From positions 9,734,001 to 9,798,000 of the forward strand of contig NC_039510.1 of the NCBI RefSeq assembly GCF_003672135.1: 64,000 bases of DNA, in the 5' to 3' direction. The DNA comes from Ooceraea biroi. Its lineage: Eukaryota > Arthropoda > Insecta > Hymenoptera > Formicidae. Below, one piece after another: positions 53,049-64,000 of the stretch (positions are counted from its first letter, which is position 1; every line of letters begins with the position of its first letter). The position numbers were made by a program, and so were the translations under genes. The notes under the pieces are model-generated. The model did no database searches, had not been told where the DNA came from, and saw only the letters and a program-made list of their open reading frames with translations.

Positions 53049-55665
53049 GACCATGATCATTACGATAAATTCCACATTTTCTTATTTAATTACGCTTTTG
53101 GTTGCTTGTTTTCCTTTTATTTTGTTAAAATAAGTAAATCCGCGCAGAACGTGCATAGGAAATGACTGCTAAGGTGCTTTGTGATTATTGTAGATTGATA
53201 AGCTTCGAATGCAACAGGGTAACTTTCGATGAAAACTGGTCTTGAAGCTTGCTTTTCTAATGACATTTTTTGTATCCTTTGATGAACTAAAGATCACAAT
53301 TATGTTTGAATAGACTGAATTAAAGCTATTGGAAATATATGATTCGAAGAGATATACTTTATCGAGTTAGGATAGTTACCTTGCATTCCTCTGAGAAGTC
53401 TGACAGATGATATTATCGTAACGGCCTTTATACATAACCGATTCGAAAATATAGTAAGACAATGCCAGCTATTTATTGTAGTTGACGACTAGTAGGTTTA
53501 GATGAAAATATCGTTAAGATGGAATGTCTTGCACATTCGTTACAAGATTGTTATAAAAATGATTAGATAACTTGTGAGTTGATCAAATTACGTCTCTCGA
53601 AATGTTATCGGTGAAATAATGATGCAATTAATCCTATAAATGAATATAGAGAATTTGATAGAATCAGTGCACATAAATGAATTAATAATTCTGTAGAGAA
53701 ATGATGTCCGTTGAGCCTTCAAGTTCAATGTTTGCTACGTTCAGAAAAGTAAGGACTCTTGAAGAAGCGAAATTGTTTGCAAACTATAATATACCGTCCA
53801 GAATTCTTAGTTTCACTATTGTGAGAATATTTCTTAAATTTATATCTTTTATCAATAAAATGCTATTTTTTTACTTTATATATTTTATTCTATATATCAT
53901 ATTTTAAATATGGATTTGATCAATAATCGTTTGTCCAATATTTGTTTCATGCACATTTTATTACTAAAATGTTGTAATTATTCGTTTTGTATATAATTAT
54001 ATTTGCACTCTCAAAAGAAGTACGATACATTGCCTAATTGTTAATTGCTAATTAATGCTTAATTAATATAATGTTAATTGAGTAATATTTTAAATTGCTG
54101 GAACTGAAATTTCTAGTGCCTTAATTGTTGTCTTATTATAGTTTAGATGAAATAAATAATTATATATAGATATATGATTTTATAAAAATGTATAAAACAG
54201 AATAAAGCTCTATTGCTAGTGGTTATAACAATGCCTAAAAAAACGTTGCGCGATAGTTTTTATATAATATTAGAAGTGTATATTTTATTATTCTCTTCCA
54301 TGAAATTATTAACTTATAGTAATATAACAAGTAACTATTTTTATTGTTTTATTCACTCTTTTTATAAGAAATTGAGATTATGATTGTGTAATAGAGTGTA
54401 ATAATGGAAACTGACTAATTATAATAATCGTTTATGCATGAATTTTACACTGTATGAATTACAATGTATGAATTAGATTAAAAATATTTTAATTTTTTGA
54501 AAACGTAATATTTTACTAGATAACGTTATCTTCTCTAAGAAAATGTTTAAGTATTATTAAGTTAAATAGTATTATTAGTTAGTATTATTATCATATAAAG
54601 CATTTTTACATTTTGTGATTCGTAATTGTTTTAACTAAAGTCTGTGGTATTTTATATGTCGTACATGCGTGGGTATGTCTGTGTATATGTGTGTGCGTGT
54701 GTGTGCGCGCGAATAGATTTGAGTATATGTATATTAATTCATATTATATACTATTAATTGAATATTGAAATGAATCTAGACTTTTATAAAAAAAAATGGA
54801 CATAAAATGTCTCTTCCGTGCAAATAAAACATTGATATCGATTTAATTGTTAGTATTTGTTATATTTTTACAGAAACTGATTACAATTGTTGCAATATGT
54901 TTGCAGAACAATCCTATTTTACATTGTTTTAATAAGTATTAAATTTATGTAAGAAATTACATTGGCTTTTTAATAAACTCTCATTGTAATATTTTACTTC
55001 TTGAGATCCCATTTGAGTATGTAAAACTTATATATATTTTATATATTAAAACGTTAATAAACGTTCATTAAAGTTCAATATCGTTAAAAATTGATTAAAA
55101 TTTATTCTTCTATTCATTCTATGATGAAAAATGCCAGAGAAAATATGAAATAATACTTTCTAAGTTTTAGTCTTTTTTACATAAATATTATGGAATTTTG
55201 ATAAAGATTGATACGATAAAAAATTGTATGTTTAAGCTTTAACACGCATATCTAGCGTTATAAGTTTTGATTTATATCTTCATGAGATAAAATATCTCAA
55301 TCGAGGTTGATCGCATTGATCGCAGCTCTGAGTTGAGAATCATTATAAAGTAAGTAATAAGATTTTAATATTTCATATTGGCAAATTTGCTTGTACGTAG
55401 AGCTTTTTATCGTGCTTGAAAATCTTAATAAGTATGAAAACGAAGATAGACGTATCTTCTTGCTTAGGATTAGTTTCGTTGATAAATTCGTTCCATATAG
55501 TTTCCTTGACATGAATCTTCTCCCTTATACGATCTCTGTTATACAATCCATATATCATTAACTATCATCTGATGCATCGTGTGAAACTAAAATAATAATG
55601 AAGCGTATGCATACAATTTCTTTTTCTACTATAGTTATAATTTATATATTTTAATTTCTTTTCAG
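53049..55665 (+). other. 3' untranslated region of exon B and intron to exon C
   Basis: AT-rich. Possible polyadenylation signals AATAAA at 54151-54156 and 54201-54206. A GT-rich microsatellite lies near 54685-54710. No coding exon seen. Confidence 0.55.
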
Positions 55666-56770
55666 AATTAACAAAGGAAGTTCCAGAAATCACCAAAAGG
55701 ATATTGTGATCAAGAGAAGTGATCAAAGTGCGTCGTTCGTTATTCTCCAAGGGATTGATGCTAAAACTATTCTTGTCCAAAAGGTAACTTCAACTTCCAA
55801 GAGGTATCACTGTGATTCGTGCAACGACGATTTTGGCACGGAAGCGGGCTTGATAGTACATAGAACGGAACAATCGATACTCAGAACCCGAGAGGCTTTA
55901 CGTCAAGCAGAAAGAAAATACGAGTGCGATATTTGCGGACAAACGTTCCCCAGAAAATTGCAGTTGATCAACCATCGTCAGGTGCGATGCAAGTATCCTG
56001 TTGTGGATGTGCAGAGAGAAACGCTAGACAGGAAAAACGCTGTCGTGAGAGTTAAGAAACGTCAAGAGGTAAGCAAGGAAGCATCGTCCACCGGACCCGT
56101 CGAGTGCGACGAGTGTCATAAGACCTTCAAGAAGAAGAGATACCTGAACGTGCACAAGACGTTGCATGGTACGCCACATGTCTGTGACATATGTGGCGCG
56201 AAGTTGACGTCGGAGTATTACCTAAGGATTCACGTCAGACGGCACAACAAGGAGTTCACGGAGTTCTGCGAGATTTGCAACAAGGGGTTCTACTTGAAAG
56301 GAACTCTAAGGAACCACATGATCATGCACGCCAAGGAGGAGCCAAGTACCTGTGAAATCTGCCACAAATCCTTCAGCAAACGTATCTATCTCCGTAGTCA
56401 CATGAAGATTCACATACGGCCCGAGATGAGGAAGAAGTACAAGTGCGAGATCTGTAATTTTGAAACGTTCTACAGTTATTGTTACAAGGAGCACACGTGG
56501 ACTCACACAGGCGAGAGCCAAGTGGCGTGTGAAGTGTGCGGCAAATTGATCAGGCGACAATACATGAAGACTCACATTAGGATACATACCGGCGAGAAAC
56601 CAGAGATCTGCGAATTCTGCGGCAAAGCGTTCAGTGCTAGAAAGTACCTCATCAAGCATCGGCGGACTCATACCGGCGAAAAACCATACAAATGCAAGAT
56701 CTGTGAGAAACGTTTTACTCAGCGCGGCACGCTTAGTGCACACCTGCGGAGACACGAAAATCCTAAGTGA
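55666..56770 (+). CDS. Alternative terminal exon C: ten zinc fingers, first two degenerate
   Basis: Acceptor TTTCTTTTCAG ends at 55665; the Gly junction is followed by INKGSSRNHQKDIVIKRSD. It adds 367 residues (isoform about 644). Finger 1 (CDSCNDDF...VHRTEQ) lacks the last zinc-binding His and finger 2 (CDICGQTF...NHRQVRC) ends in Cys instead of His. Fingers 3-10 are complete: CDECHKTF, CDICGAKL, CEICNKGF, CEICHKSF, CEICNFET, CEVCGKLI, CEFCGKAF, CKICEKRF. Finger 8 (CGKLIRRQYMKTH) is one residue short between the Cys and His pairs. The last fingers have TGEKP linkers. Order and sequence of fingers match exon D closely, so the two arose by tandem duplication. The TGA stop follows RRHENPK. Confidence 0.9.
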
Positions 56771-57521
56771 AAACGAGTTTTCAGAAGTCTGCTGTGAGAT
56801 AACGTTATGTTACGTCATATTTGATATCACGGTTGATCACATTGATGCAGTGTTGGTTAATTCCGTAATGTTTTCAAGATACTTCATCTCATTTGTCGAC
56901 TAGAACCATTTTTTTATTGTTATGGTATAATTATTATATTCTGTTATTCCCAATATGTATCCTATATTAATACAGTATTTGTCATTTTATAATATGTTTC
57001 ATGTCACGAAGTTTAATAAATGAACATTTATATTAATAATACACACTAGCATGTCTGGCATGTCAGGATAAGTTACGTGAGAATTCATGGTTATTTATAA
57101 TTTTAATTACATTTTATTAAAACTGTCAAATGTTTTTAGGGAGAGAATACATAAACTTTACTAAGAAAAATTTTATAACATTTATAATGATATGACATAT
57201 AAAATTAAGAATCTGAAGTTTTCGGAGATGTTTCAGAAGTTTTGTCAACACGAAATTATGTTACTATCGAGAAAACAATATTCAGAAGAATGCTTGTAAA
57301 ATGTTGTAGACAGAATCAAGTCGAATAGTGGCAGTCAACCAGTTGATTGACAGTCATGTTGATAGACTCAATAAATATGGTATAAGAGTGTGTCGTAATA
57401 TTCTGAGTAAGAATATGGAAAACTTGTCTATTGATTCAAGTAAATCGATTATACTGGTTTATTTATTCTAATACATTCTTCCATTGCTTGCTCACGCGTT
57501 GACAAGTCTTATTTATTACAG
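56771..57521 (+). other. 3' untranslated region of exon C and intron to exon D
   Basis: The shortest gap between finger exons, 751 bases. A possible polyadenylation signal AATAAA is at 57015-57020. No other feature seen. Confidence 0.6.
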
Positions 57522-58617
57522 GTGTAACGAGATCGACATAAAAAACACAAAACTGGAACCGATCGACGAGTTGCAGTGTATAGAGTTAGTGCAATATCAA
57601 AACGAGGTATCTACCGTCGAAGAATATCATGACATCAGTCATCAAGAGATAGTTACGGAGACGATTGAATATAAGGCTGATAGTATGAGCAATAAGCTTG
57701 AATCTGCGCCGGAAACGGACAAAGTAGGTGTTATAAAACGCTTTCATGACACCAGTCGCAAACGAACGACCGTTTACGAGTGCGACGTTTGCGGGAAGCG
57801 TATGCTGAAGAAACTGCAGTTCCTGAAGCATAGACAGGATCACGAGAGGAATCTGAAGACTGAAGATCGCTGCAAGGAATGTGACAAGGTCTTCGCCAAC
57901 GAGGAGAAACTGCGGAAGCACTTGATAAAGGCGCACCAAAAGGAGAAACCATTTCAGTGCGTTTTGTGCGGCAAATGCTTCAAGACCGAGGAATTCCTGA
58001 AGATCCATCTGAAACAGCACAACAAACGGTTCACCTGCGACATATGTGGCGTATCGAAGGTCTCCGGCTACGATCTGCGTTTACACAAGAAGAAGCACAA
58101 CCAGGAGTACGTGACGCACTGCGAGATTTGCGGCAAAGGCTTTTACACGAATCAGACGCTGGAGCGGCATCTACTCACGCACACTGGTGAGAAGCCGTTC
58201 GTGTGCAAGGTGTGTAATACACCGTATGCGAGCGCGGCATATCTCAATATGCACATGAAATCCCACGGCGAGCGGGAGAAGCACAAATGTAACATCTGCA
58301 ACTTCGAGAGCTACTGGAAGGCTGCACTGAAGGTGCACTTGAAGATACACACGGGCGAGAATCAGATCACCTGCGAGCTGTGCGGCAAGTCTGTCAGCAG
58401 CAAGACGTATCTGCAGATCCACATGCGTATACACTCGGGCGAGAAGCCGCACGTTTGCGAGGTGTGCGGCAAGGCATTCAGCGTACGGAAGTACCTGATT
58501 GTCCACCTGAGGACGCACACCGGCGAGAAACCGTACCAGTGTAAGATATGTCAGAAAAGATTCACGCAACAGGGTTCGTTAAATTGGCATATAAAATCTC
58601 ATAACAAGAATAAATGA
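57522..58617 (+). CDS. Alternative terminal exon D: ten C2H2 zinc fingers
   Basis: Acceptor ATTTATTACAG ends at 57521; the Gly junction is followed by CNEIDIKNTKLEPIDELQC. It adds 364 residues (isoform about 641). A linker of about 85 residues with acidic stretches precedes ten complete fingers: CDVCGKRM, CKECDKVF, CVLCGKCF, CDICGVSK, CEICGKGF, CKVCNTPY, CNICNFES, CELCGKSV, CEVCGKAF, CKICQKRF. TGEKP-type linkers join most of the C-terminal ones (one is SGEKP). Finger 8 is CGKSVSSKTYL, shared almost unchanged with exon B. The stop TGA follows SHNKNK. Closest relative in the window is exon C. A fragment of finger 6 coding sequence recurs just past the stop. Confidence 0.91.
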
Positions 58618-60714
58618 AGAAGCACATTTTTAACTCGACTTGCCTAACGCTACGAACACCGTACGGGAGCGCGGCATATCTCGAATATTTTACATTCAAC
58701 ATTGTGCGATAAGAATAAGAATTTTAAGCATTCTGTTTATATCATTGAAACTGTAAAGTCACATGTACACGTACACACATATATGTATACCATACATAGA
58801 AATCATGCAAGGGCACAAGTGCAAATTTTATATTATATATATGTATGTATACACGAATTTAATTTTATGATGAATAATATGTAGCAAATATGGAACATTA
58901 TTTCTAATCTTTTGGAAATGTATTTACCGAAAGAAATATGAAAAATTTTAATTTTTTATTAGAGACATGAGACTGACTGTAGTCATGAAAGATAAAGTTT
59001 TTACGCAAATAATTCTTTTTCAATAAGTAAGAATTATTTTATAGATTACAAGAACACTAATTTCTGTCTTATAAAGTGTACTATGAATTAATGTCGATTG
59101 CCAGATAGATTAAAATAATTTGAGATAATTTTGAATTTGTCAGAGAAGTTTTGCAATGTGCCACAGGAAATATAAATATCTTTTATTTACTTAAGAAGAT
59201 AATTATATGAAATTAATATTATGCATATTTAATCAAAAACGCTTATAGCTAATAAGCTGGATATATAGAATTGAGTGAACATAACTTTTATTAATAAGTG
59301 AAACCATCTTACAACAAACAAAATTATACGCTCTCTGTATTTTAGTCGAAAATTATTTTTATTTGATCATAATTTTTTATTTAGTAAAATTGTAATATGT
59401 TTTAATATAAAAGGGATAGAGCAAAATAATTAAATAATTTGAGTATATCTTTGCAGATGCATCAACATAAAATTCATAAGTGAAAATTAATGTGTATTTT
59501 TTCTATTATATCACATATTTATGATTATTGTTAAGATACTTTGTTATATTTAAAAATTACATGAAAGATAAAGTTTATATGTTCATGTTTTGATATTACA
59601 AAGCGCGCATGATATTCTTCGAAAAAGATATATTAGATTACATTATATTAAAATCATAACAAATTATCATATATTAATGATGAAATTTAGCGATTAAAAA
59701 TTGGTAAGAGAGTTTGTTCCAAATGAAATTTATATTTATATGTGATTTTTATTCTATGGTTTAGAGAAATTAATATTATAAATATACACATATACATACA
59801 CATATGTAAGTTATTAAGTATATAATAATGAAATATAACTGAATAAAAAACTAAATATACACATCTTTGGTAGTTACAAATTTAATTACATATTTAATGT
59901 ATTTATTCTGCAGTTTTTATGTTTCATGCAATATAATATAGTGATATGCTAAATATTAAATAATAGTGAAGACTTCTGATGTAAGTAATGCATATGCGAC
60001 AAAAAGATGATGGAACAATCATCTATATAGGAATATCATCTGGATTACAAATTGTATAATACATATTTACTACAAGTTTCTGAAAGGTACGCATTATTTT
60101 GAAACTGAATTTAATATTATTTTATTATTTTTCATAGTTTCACATGACGCAATTATTTCATCTTATTTAGATTCTTATAAAATGGATTATATCATGAAAA
60201 GGAATCATGTGTTGTAGAAGGACAAAATTTATATTGAATTTATAGGCAACAATGTATATGTAACGATTTTATTTCTTGTACAAAATCTATAAAAAAATTG
60301 ATTATTTATAATTACAATCGATTAGTTATAACTATATTGGCATTCATGGATATAAATGTTATTATATATGTAACAGATTATACACATACATACGGGATCG
60401 GAAGCAAATGCTTCATGTTATCTGTTAACTTTACGATATTTATATCATATGCATTATGAAAATGACGTAAACTTATGAATAAAGATATTTTTTAGAAAAA
60501 GGAAAATAAAAATCCTTTATGTATGTATTGTTTTTAATAATATATAATCTGAAAATTATACGAAGAACATTTCTAGCAGAAAAGAATTGTACATAAAAAT
60601 GTAAATAAAATTATGAATAAAAATCATTCTCTCAGTATTTTTACGACAATCGATTTAAGCGAGTTAATGTTTTATCACGATATCTATATAGTCATTATTT
60701 TATTTTATTTTCAG
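58618..60714 (+). other. 3' untranslated region of exon D and intron to exon E
   Basis: AT-rich except for the duplicated fragment at 58656-58688. A possible polyadenylation signal AATAAA is at 59842-59847. No coding exon seen. Confidence 0.55.
58656..58688 (+). repeat. Duplicate fragment of exon D finger 6 coding sequence
   Basis: This 33-base stretch, 39 bases past the exon D stop, matches 58219-58250 inside exon D at 30 positions with one single-base gap; both include GAGCGCGGCATATCTC. It is not open as part of a finger and looks like a relic of local duplication. Confidence 0.75.
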
Positions 60715-61849
60715 AAATGAAAGACCAGCAGAGACGTGTGTAAAAAATAAACCGTCTGTACATGAATGTCCGGATTCTACATCGGTTTCAATTTTCGTTA
60801 AAGAGGAAAAGAATGTGAAGCAGGAGTATAGTGTACAACACGAAGCTGCGAGTTTAGAACGCGAACCTGCCGAGAACGTCATGGGCTTGTTGATGCGAGA
60901 GGAACACAAGGAAGGGACGAATGAAGAGATTAAAAATCAGAGTCACGCGACCGTAAGGAAACAATGTAACGGGCAGACGTTTTACGAGTGCAACGTATGC
61001 ATGAAATTGTTCAGATCGAAGAATCTGTTCGAGGGTCATCTGGTAGCGCATAGCGATGCTCGACCCTATCAGTGCGACGTTTGTGGCAAGTCTTTCAAGA
61101 GGACCAATACTCTGGCGGTGCATCGGCGAATCCATACTCATGAAAGGAACTTCATCTGTGACGTATGCGGTCGTGCCTTCGTGCAAACCTCCCAACTGGC
61201 CACTCACCACAGGCGCCACTTCGAGAAATACACTCGGCACTGTGAAATATGCAATAAGGGCTTCTTTACAAACGCCGAGCTGCATGGGCACATGAACGTG
61301 AAGCATGGTGCCAAGGAGCACGTATGCACTGTCTGTAGCAAGTCGTTTCCCAATAATCATACCCTGGTGCGTCACATGAAGATCCACGACCCGAACTTCA
61401 AGCCCGTGAAGCATCAGTGCGAGTTCTGCGGCAAGACGTTCGCTTACAAGAATTCGCTAGTGGTGCACGTGAAGTCGCACACCGGTGAGAACAAGTACGA
61501 CTGTCACTTGTGCGGCAAGTCCGTTTCGTCGAAGGGATCCCTTCAGGACCACCTGCGCCTGCACGGTGGCGAGAAGTCGTTGATCTGCGACATGTGCGGC
61601 AAGGCATTTCACAAGAGAACGACGCTGGTTGTGCATAAGAGGACACACACCGGCGAGAAGCCGTATTCGTGCGACACTTGCGGAAAATCTTTCACGCAAC
61701 ATTCAACCCTCGTCATACACAAGCGATATCACACGGGGCAAAGACCGTATCAGTGTAGTTACTGTAGCAAGTCGTTCGTATCGAGAGGGTTACTCAACGC
61801 GCATACTAAAATACACATGGTCAATGTGATGGTCATGCAGCCCGCATAG
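60715..61849 (+). CDS. Alternative terminal exon E: ten C2H2 zinc fingers
   Basis: Acceptor TATTTTCAG ends at 60714; the Gly junction is followed by NERPAETCVKNKPSVHECP. It adds 377 residues (isoform about 654). The N-terminal linker holds two sumoylation-type motifs, VKEE and VKQE. Ten fingers follow: CNVCMKLF, CDVCGKSF, CDVCGRAF, CEICNKGF, CTVCSKSF, CEFCGKTF, CHLCGKSV, CDMCGKAF, CDTCGKSF, CSYCSKSF. Finger 7 (CGKSVSSKGSL) corresponds to finger 7 of exon B and finger 8 of exon D. Linkers TGEN, GGEK, TGEKP and TGQRP join the last five. The tail is MVNVMVMQPA, then TAG. The true coding start of the exon is the acceptor, since the frame is open upstream of the first internal GTG at 60815. Confidence 0.91.
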
Positions 61850-62911
61850 CTCCCAATTCGAACAATCGTTTTTCCTAAAGTGTCACGTTAAATAACGACG
61901 CGCATCGCGTCAATCGCGTGTTTCGGACATTGTGATATTAACTAACTTGTATACTCTAGGATTTTCTAAAAGTAGGCATTTCTATGAGACTAAAACGGGG
62001 TGATATTAGTAATCGTATACTGCCATTTTGTATTCTGATTATTCGTCTATGATGCGCGATTAATTATATCTGATTTTAATCAGTTTTTTTGCGAATATCG
62101 TGATGTTATAATTACATCAGAGTTTTTGTTAAACTTATAAAATAATTTTTTAAATTCGAGAACAATCGTATTATTTCGATTAAAATTATTAAAAAATGTG
62201 TGCACTGAATAAATGATTGAAATTTCTGTATTACATTACAAAAATATACAAGAATAAGAAATTAATTTCATAGTCTAACGCAAATGAATTTTCTTGATTT
62301 CTCAATATTATTATAAAAAAGACAATAGACAGAAAGCTAATGGATTTATATAAAAAATAATTGAATGCAAAGAAACTGTAATATCGGATATAACTTAATA
62401 TAGTTTTCGCGAATAAGAAAGTATTAAGAAAGAAGTTGTACTCTCTATATAATATTTGTACATTTTGCATATTGCAAGCAGCGGCAATAAGTTTTTTTTT
62501 TTTAGAAAGAAGTGGGATATGATTCTGCGTTATGTTATGTACTATTGTAAGAAATAAAAATGTTTCTTAAAATTATAAGACTAGTCCAAGCTGTTTTATC
62601 ACGTCGCTTTCTTTCATATTTTGTGTCTTCGTTCTCATCTTTATACATACACGCATACATCTTTTAAATATTAATTAACACATCTTTTTACATCAAATAT
62701 GGCAATATTAATTATCAAATTAATTGATTTATGTCATATAACGGAGAAAGAGCTGTAAGCTTGGCAGCTTTACTTACAGGAATAGATTAATTTTAGCTAA
62801 GCAACGAGATAAAAGAATAAAAGAAATATCATCGGACAATAAAAGAAAGATCATCAAGCGACACAGTAAGGATATTCGATACTGATGTCCCTCTGAATTT
62901 TTCTATTGCAG
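61850..62911 (+). other. 3' untranslated region of exon E and intron to exon F
   Basis: AATAAA at 62208-62213, about 360 bases after the stop, is a plausible polyadenylation signal. A poly-T run lies near 62493-62502. No coding exon seen. Confidence 0.55.
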
Positions 62912-64000
62912 GTACAACCAGCTACAGTTTTCCGAAGACTATTACCCGATGGTAATGTTTCCCAAGCTCGAGTTGCCGAAGAAGAACGGTGATTCCACTG
63001 CGAAGTCTTCTGCGAAATGCCCAGAACCGGCGGATGCTCCTGAGGAGACCACGGCTTTGACGAATCCCGTGGAGAACGTCATAAAGCAGGAAGTGAACGA
63101 CGTGGACGAGGAAGATCTTCCTTTGGCGTATCATTGTAAACTCTGTGGTGTCTTCTTCGCTTCGCAATCCTTGTTGGACAATCATGAAATTGAGCACAAA
63201 GGTAAGCGGAAGAACACGTGCGCCCAATGCGGCCGGGTCTTCAGAACGGCCATGACTCTCCGCAAGCACATGAAAATGCACTCGGTGCGCAAGAGCGGCC
63301 GCAAAAGCAACTCCTCGACGGTGACCAGCCGTGCCGCGTCGTTGAAGAAGGTGAAGAAAGAGAAGCCCGAGTTGGAGTTTCTCTGTAAGACTTGCAACAA
63401 GGTCTTCCGACATAAGAGCAATTATCAGAAACACTTGTTGCGCCATACGGTCGGTGATTTACCCTGCAAGCACTGCCCCAAAAAATTCCGGCTGTTCCGC
63501 GATTTGACCAGGCATGAGAAGACGCACTTCTTACCGAGTTACATGTGCAAGGAGTGCGACTACGAGACCACCGTTCTGGCAGCACTGACCATCCACATGA
63601 CGCGGCATTTAGACAAGTCGAATTTGCCGTTCAAGTGCAACGAGTGCGACAAGCGCTTCCGAAAGAAGCTTGATCTCCAAGAGCATTACAACATCCACTC
63701 AGGCGAAAAACCGTTTGCCTGTCAGCTCTGCAACAATGCGTTCTACCTGAGGCGACAGCTCTCGGCGCACTGCAGGCGCATGCATCCTGAACTGAAGGCG
63801 AATAAAGTGACTAGTACCGCGTGTGACATTTGTGGCCGCGTGCTCGCTACGAAGAGGTCACTCTTCCGACACAAGGAGAGCCACAATCCGACGAAGCTTT
63901 ATCTCTGCGATTACTGCGGCAAGAGTCTCAGTAGCGCCGAACATCTGAAGAAGCACAGGCGGATTCATACCGGGGAAAAACCATATGTATGTGATATCTG
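62912..64000 (+). CDS. Alternative terminal exon F: at least ten zinc fingers, cut by the window end
   Basis: Acceptor TTCTATTGCAG ends at 62911; the Gly junction is followed by YNQLQFSEDYYPMVMFPKL and the frame stays open for 362 codons to the last base. The linker holds the sumoylation-type motif IKQE and an acidic stretch (DVDEEDLPL). Nine complete fingers are seen: CKLCGVFF, CAQCGRVF, then a Lys/Ser-rich spacer, CKTCNKVF, CKHCPKKF, CKECDYET, CNECDKRF, CQLCNNAF, CDICGRVL, CDYCGKSL. A tenth begins after TGEKPYVCDI at the edge. Finger 9 (CGKSLSSAEHL) resembles the CGKSVSSK finger of exons B, D and E. The stop codon lies outside the window. Minus-strand frames at 62922-63585 are shadows. Confidence 0.9.

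Noticed and set aside
52101..53075. Minus-strand 324-codon frame opposite exon B
   Set aside because: Leu-rich translation of CAG repeats and finger codons in reverse; no domain.
1..64000. tRNA, rRNA, snRNA, CRISPR arrays, prokaryotic or viral genes
   Set aside because: Looked for conserved boxes and spaced repeats by eye on both strands; none convincing.

Overview
The window looks like nuclear DNA from an insect, most likely an ant or another hymenopteran. It is AT-rich with scattered CpG-rich patches, has small spliced exons, carries many CA, GA and AT microsatellites, and holds several decayed DNA transposons, including one with a DUF4817-type helix-turn-helix, a type I associate with ant genomes. 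The species call is an inference; the insect call is firmer because the ZAD (zinc-finger-associated domain) is an arthropod-expanded domain.

Layout. Positions 1-27,400 hold no protein gene I can support. They contain microsatellites, an exact 90-bp tandem duplication (3351-3530), a Transib-like non-autonomous transposon with RSS-like ends (7082-7622), a 761-bp element with 151-bp inverted repeats and a deleted DUF4817 transposase (11972-12732), and a 149-bp near-perfect palindrome flanked by TTAA (18686-18834). A broken mariner copy sits at 27421-28686. A TASK-type two-pore-domain potassium channel gene, five coding exons on the + strand, spans 30043-32293 and encodes 371 residues. A further element with inverted arms of about 310 bp lies at 35831-37087.

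The main content is one large + strand locus from about 41.8 kb to beyond the right edge. Four shared exons (42199-44529) encode a ZAD, a Met-rich linker and an acidic linker. They are followed by six large exons (47516, 51842, 55666, 57522, 60715, 62912), each encoding an array of 8 to 10 C2H2 zinc fingers. Five have their own stop codon; the sixth runs off the window. Every one of the six has a splice acceptor in the same phase, compatible with the single donor at 44529/44530, and every junction codon is glycine. The simplest reading is a lola-like transcription-factor locus: one ZAD dimerisation module joined by alternative splicing to any of at least six DNA-binding arrays, made by tandem duplication of terminal exons. 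The shared donor also carries an in-frame TGA, so an unspliced transcript would give a ZAD-only protein.

All exon boundaries come from reading splice signals and reading frames by eye. No transcript data or database search was available.
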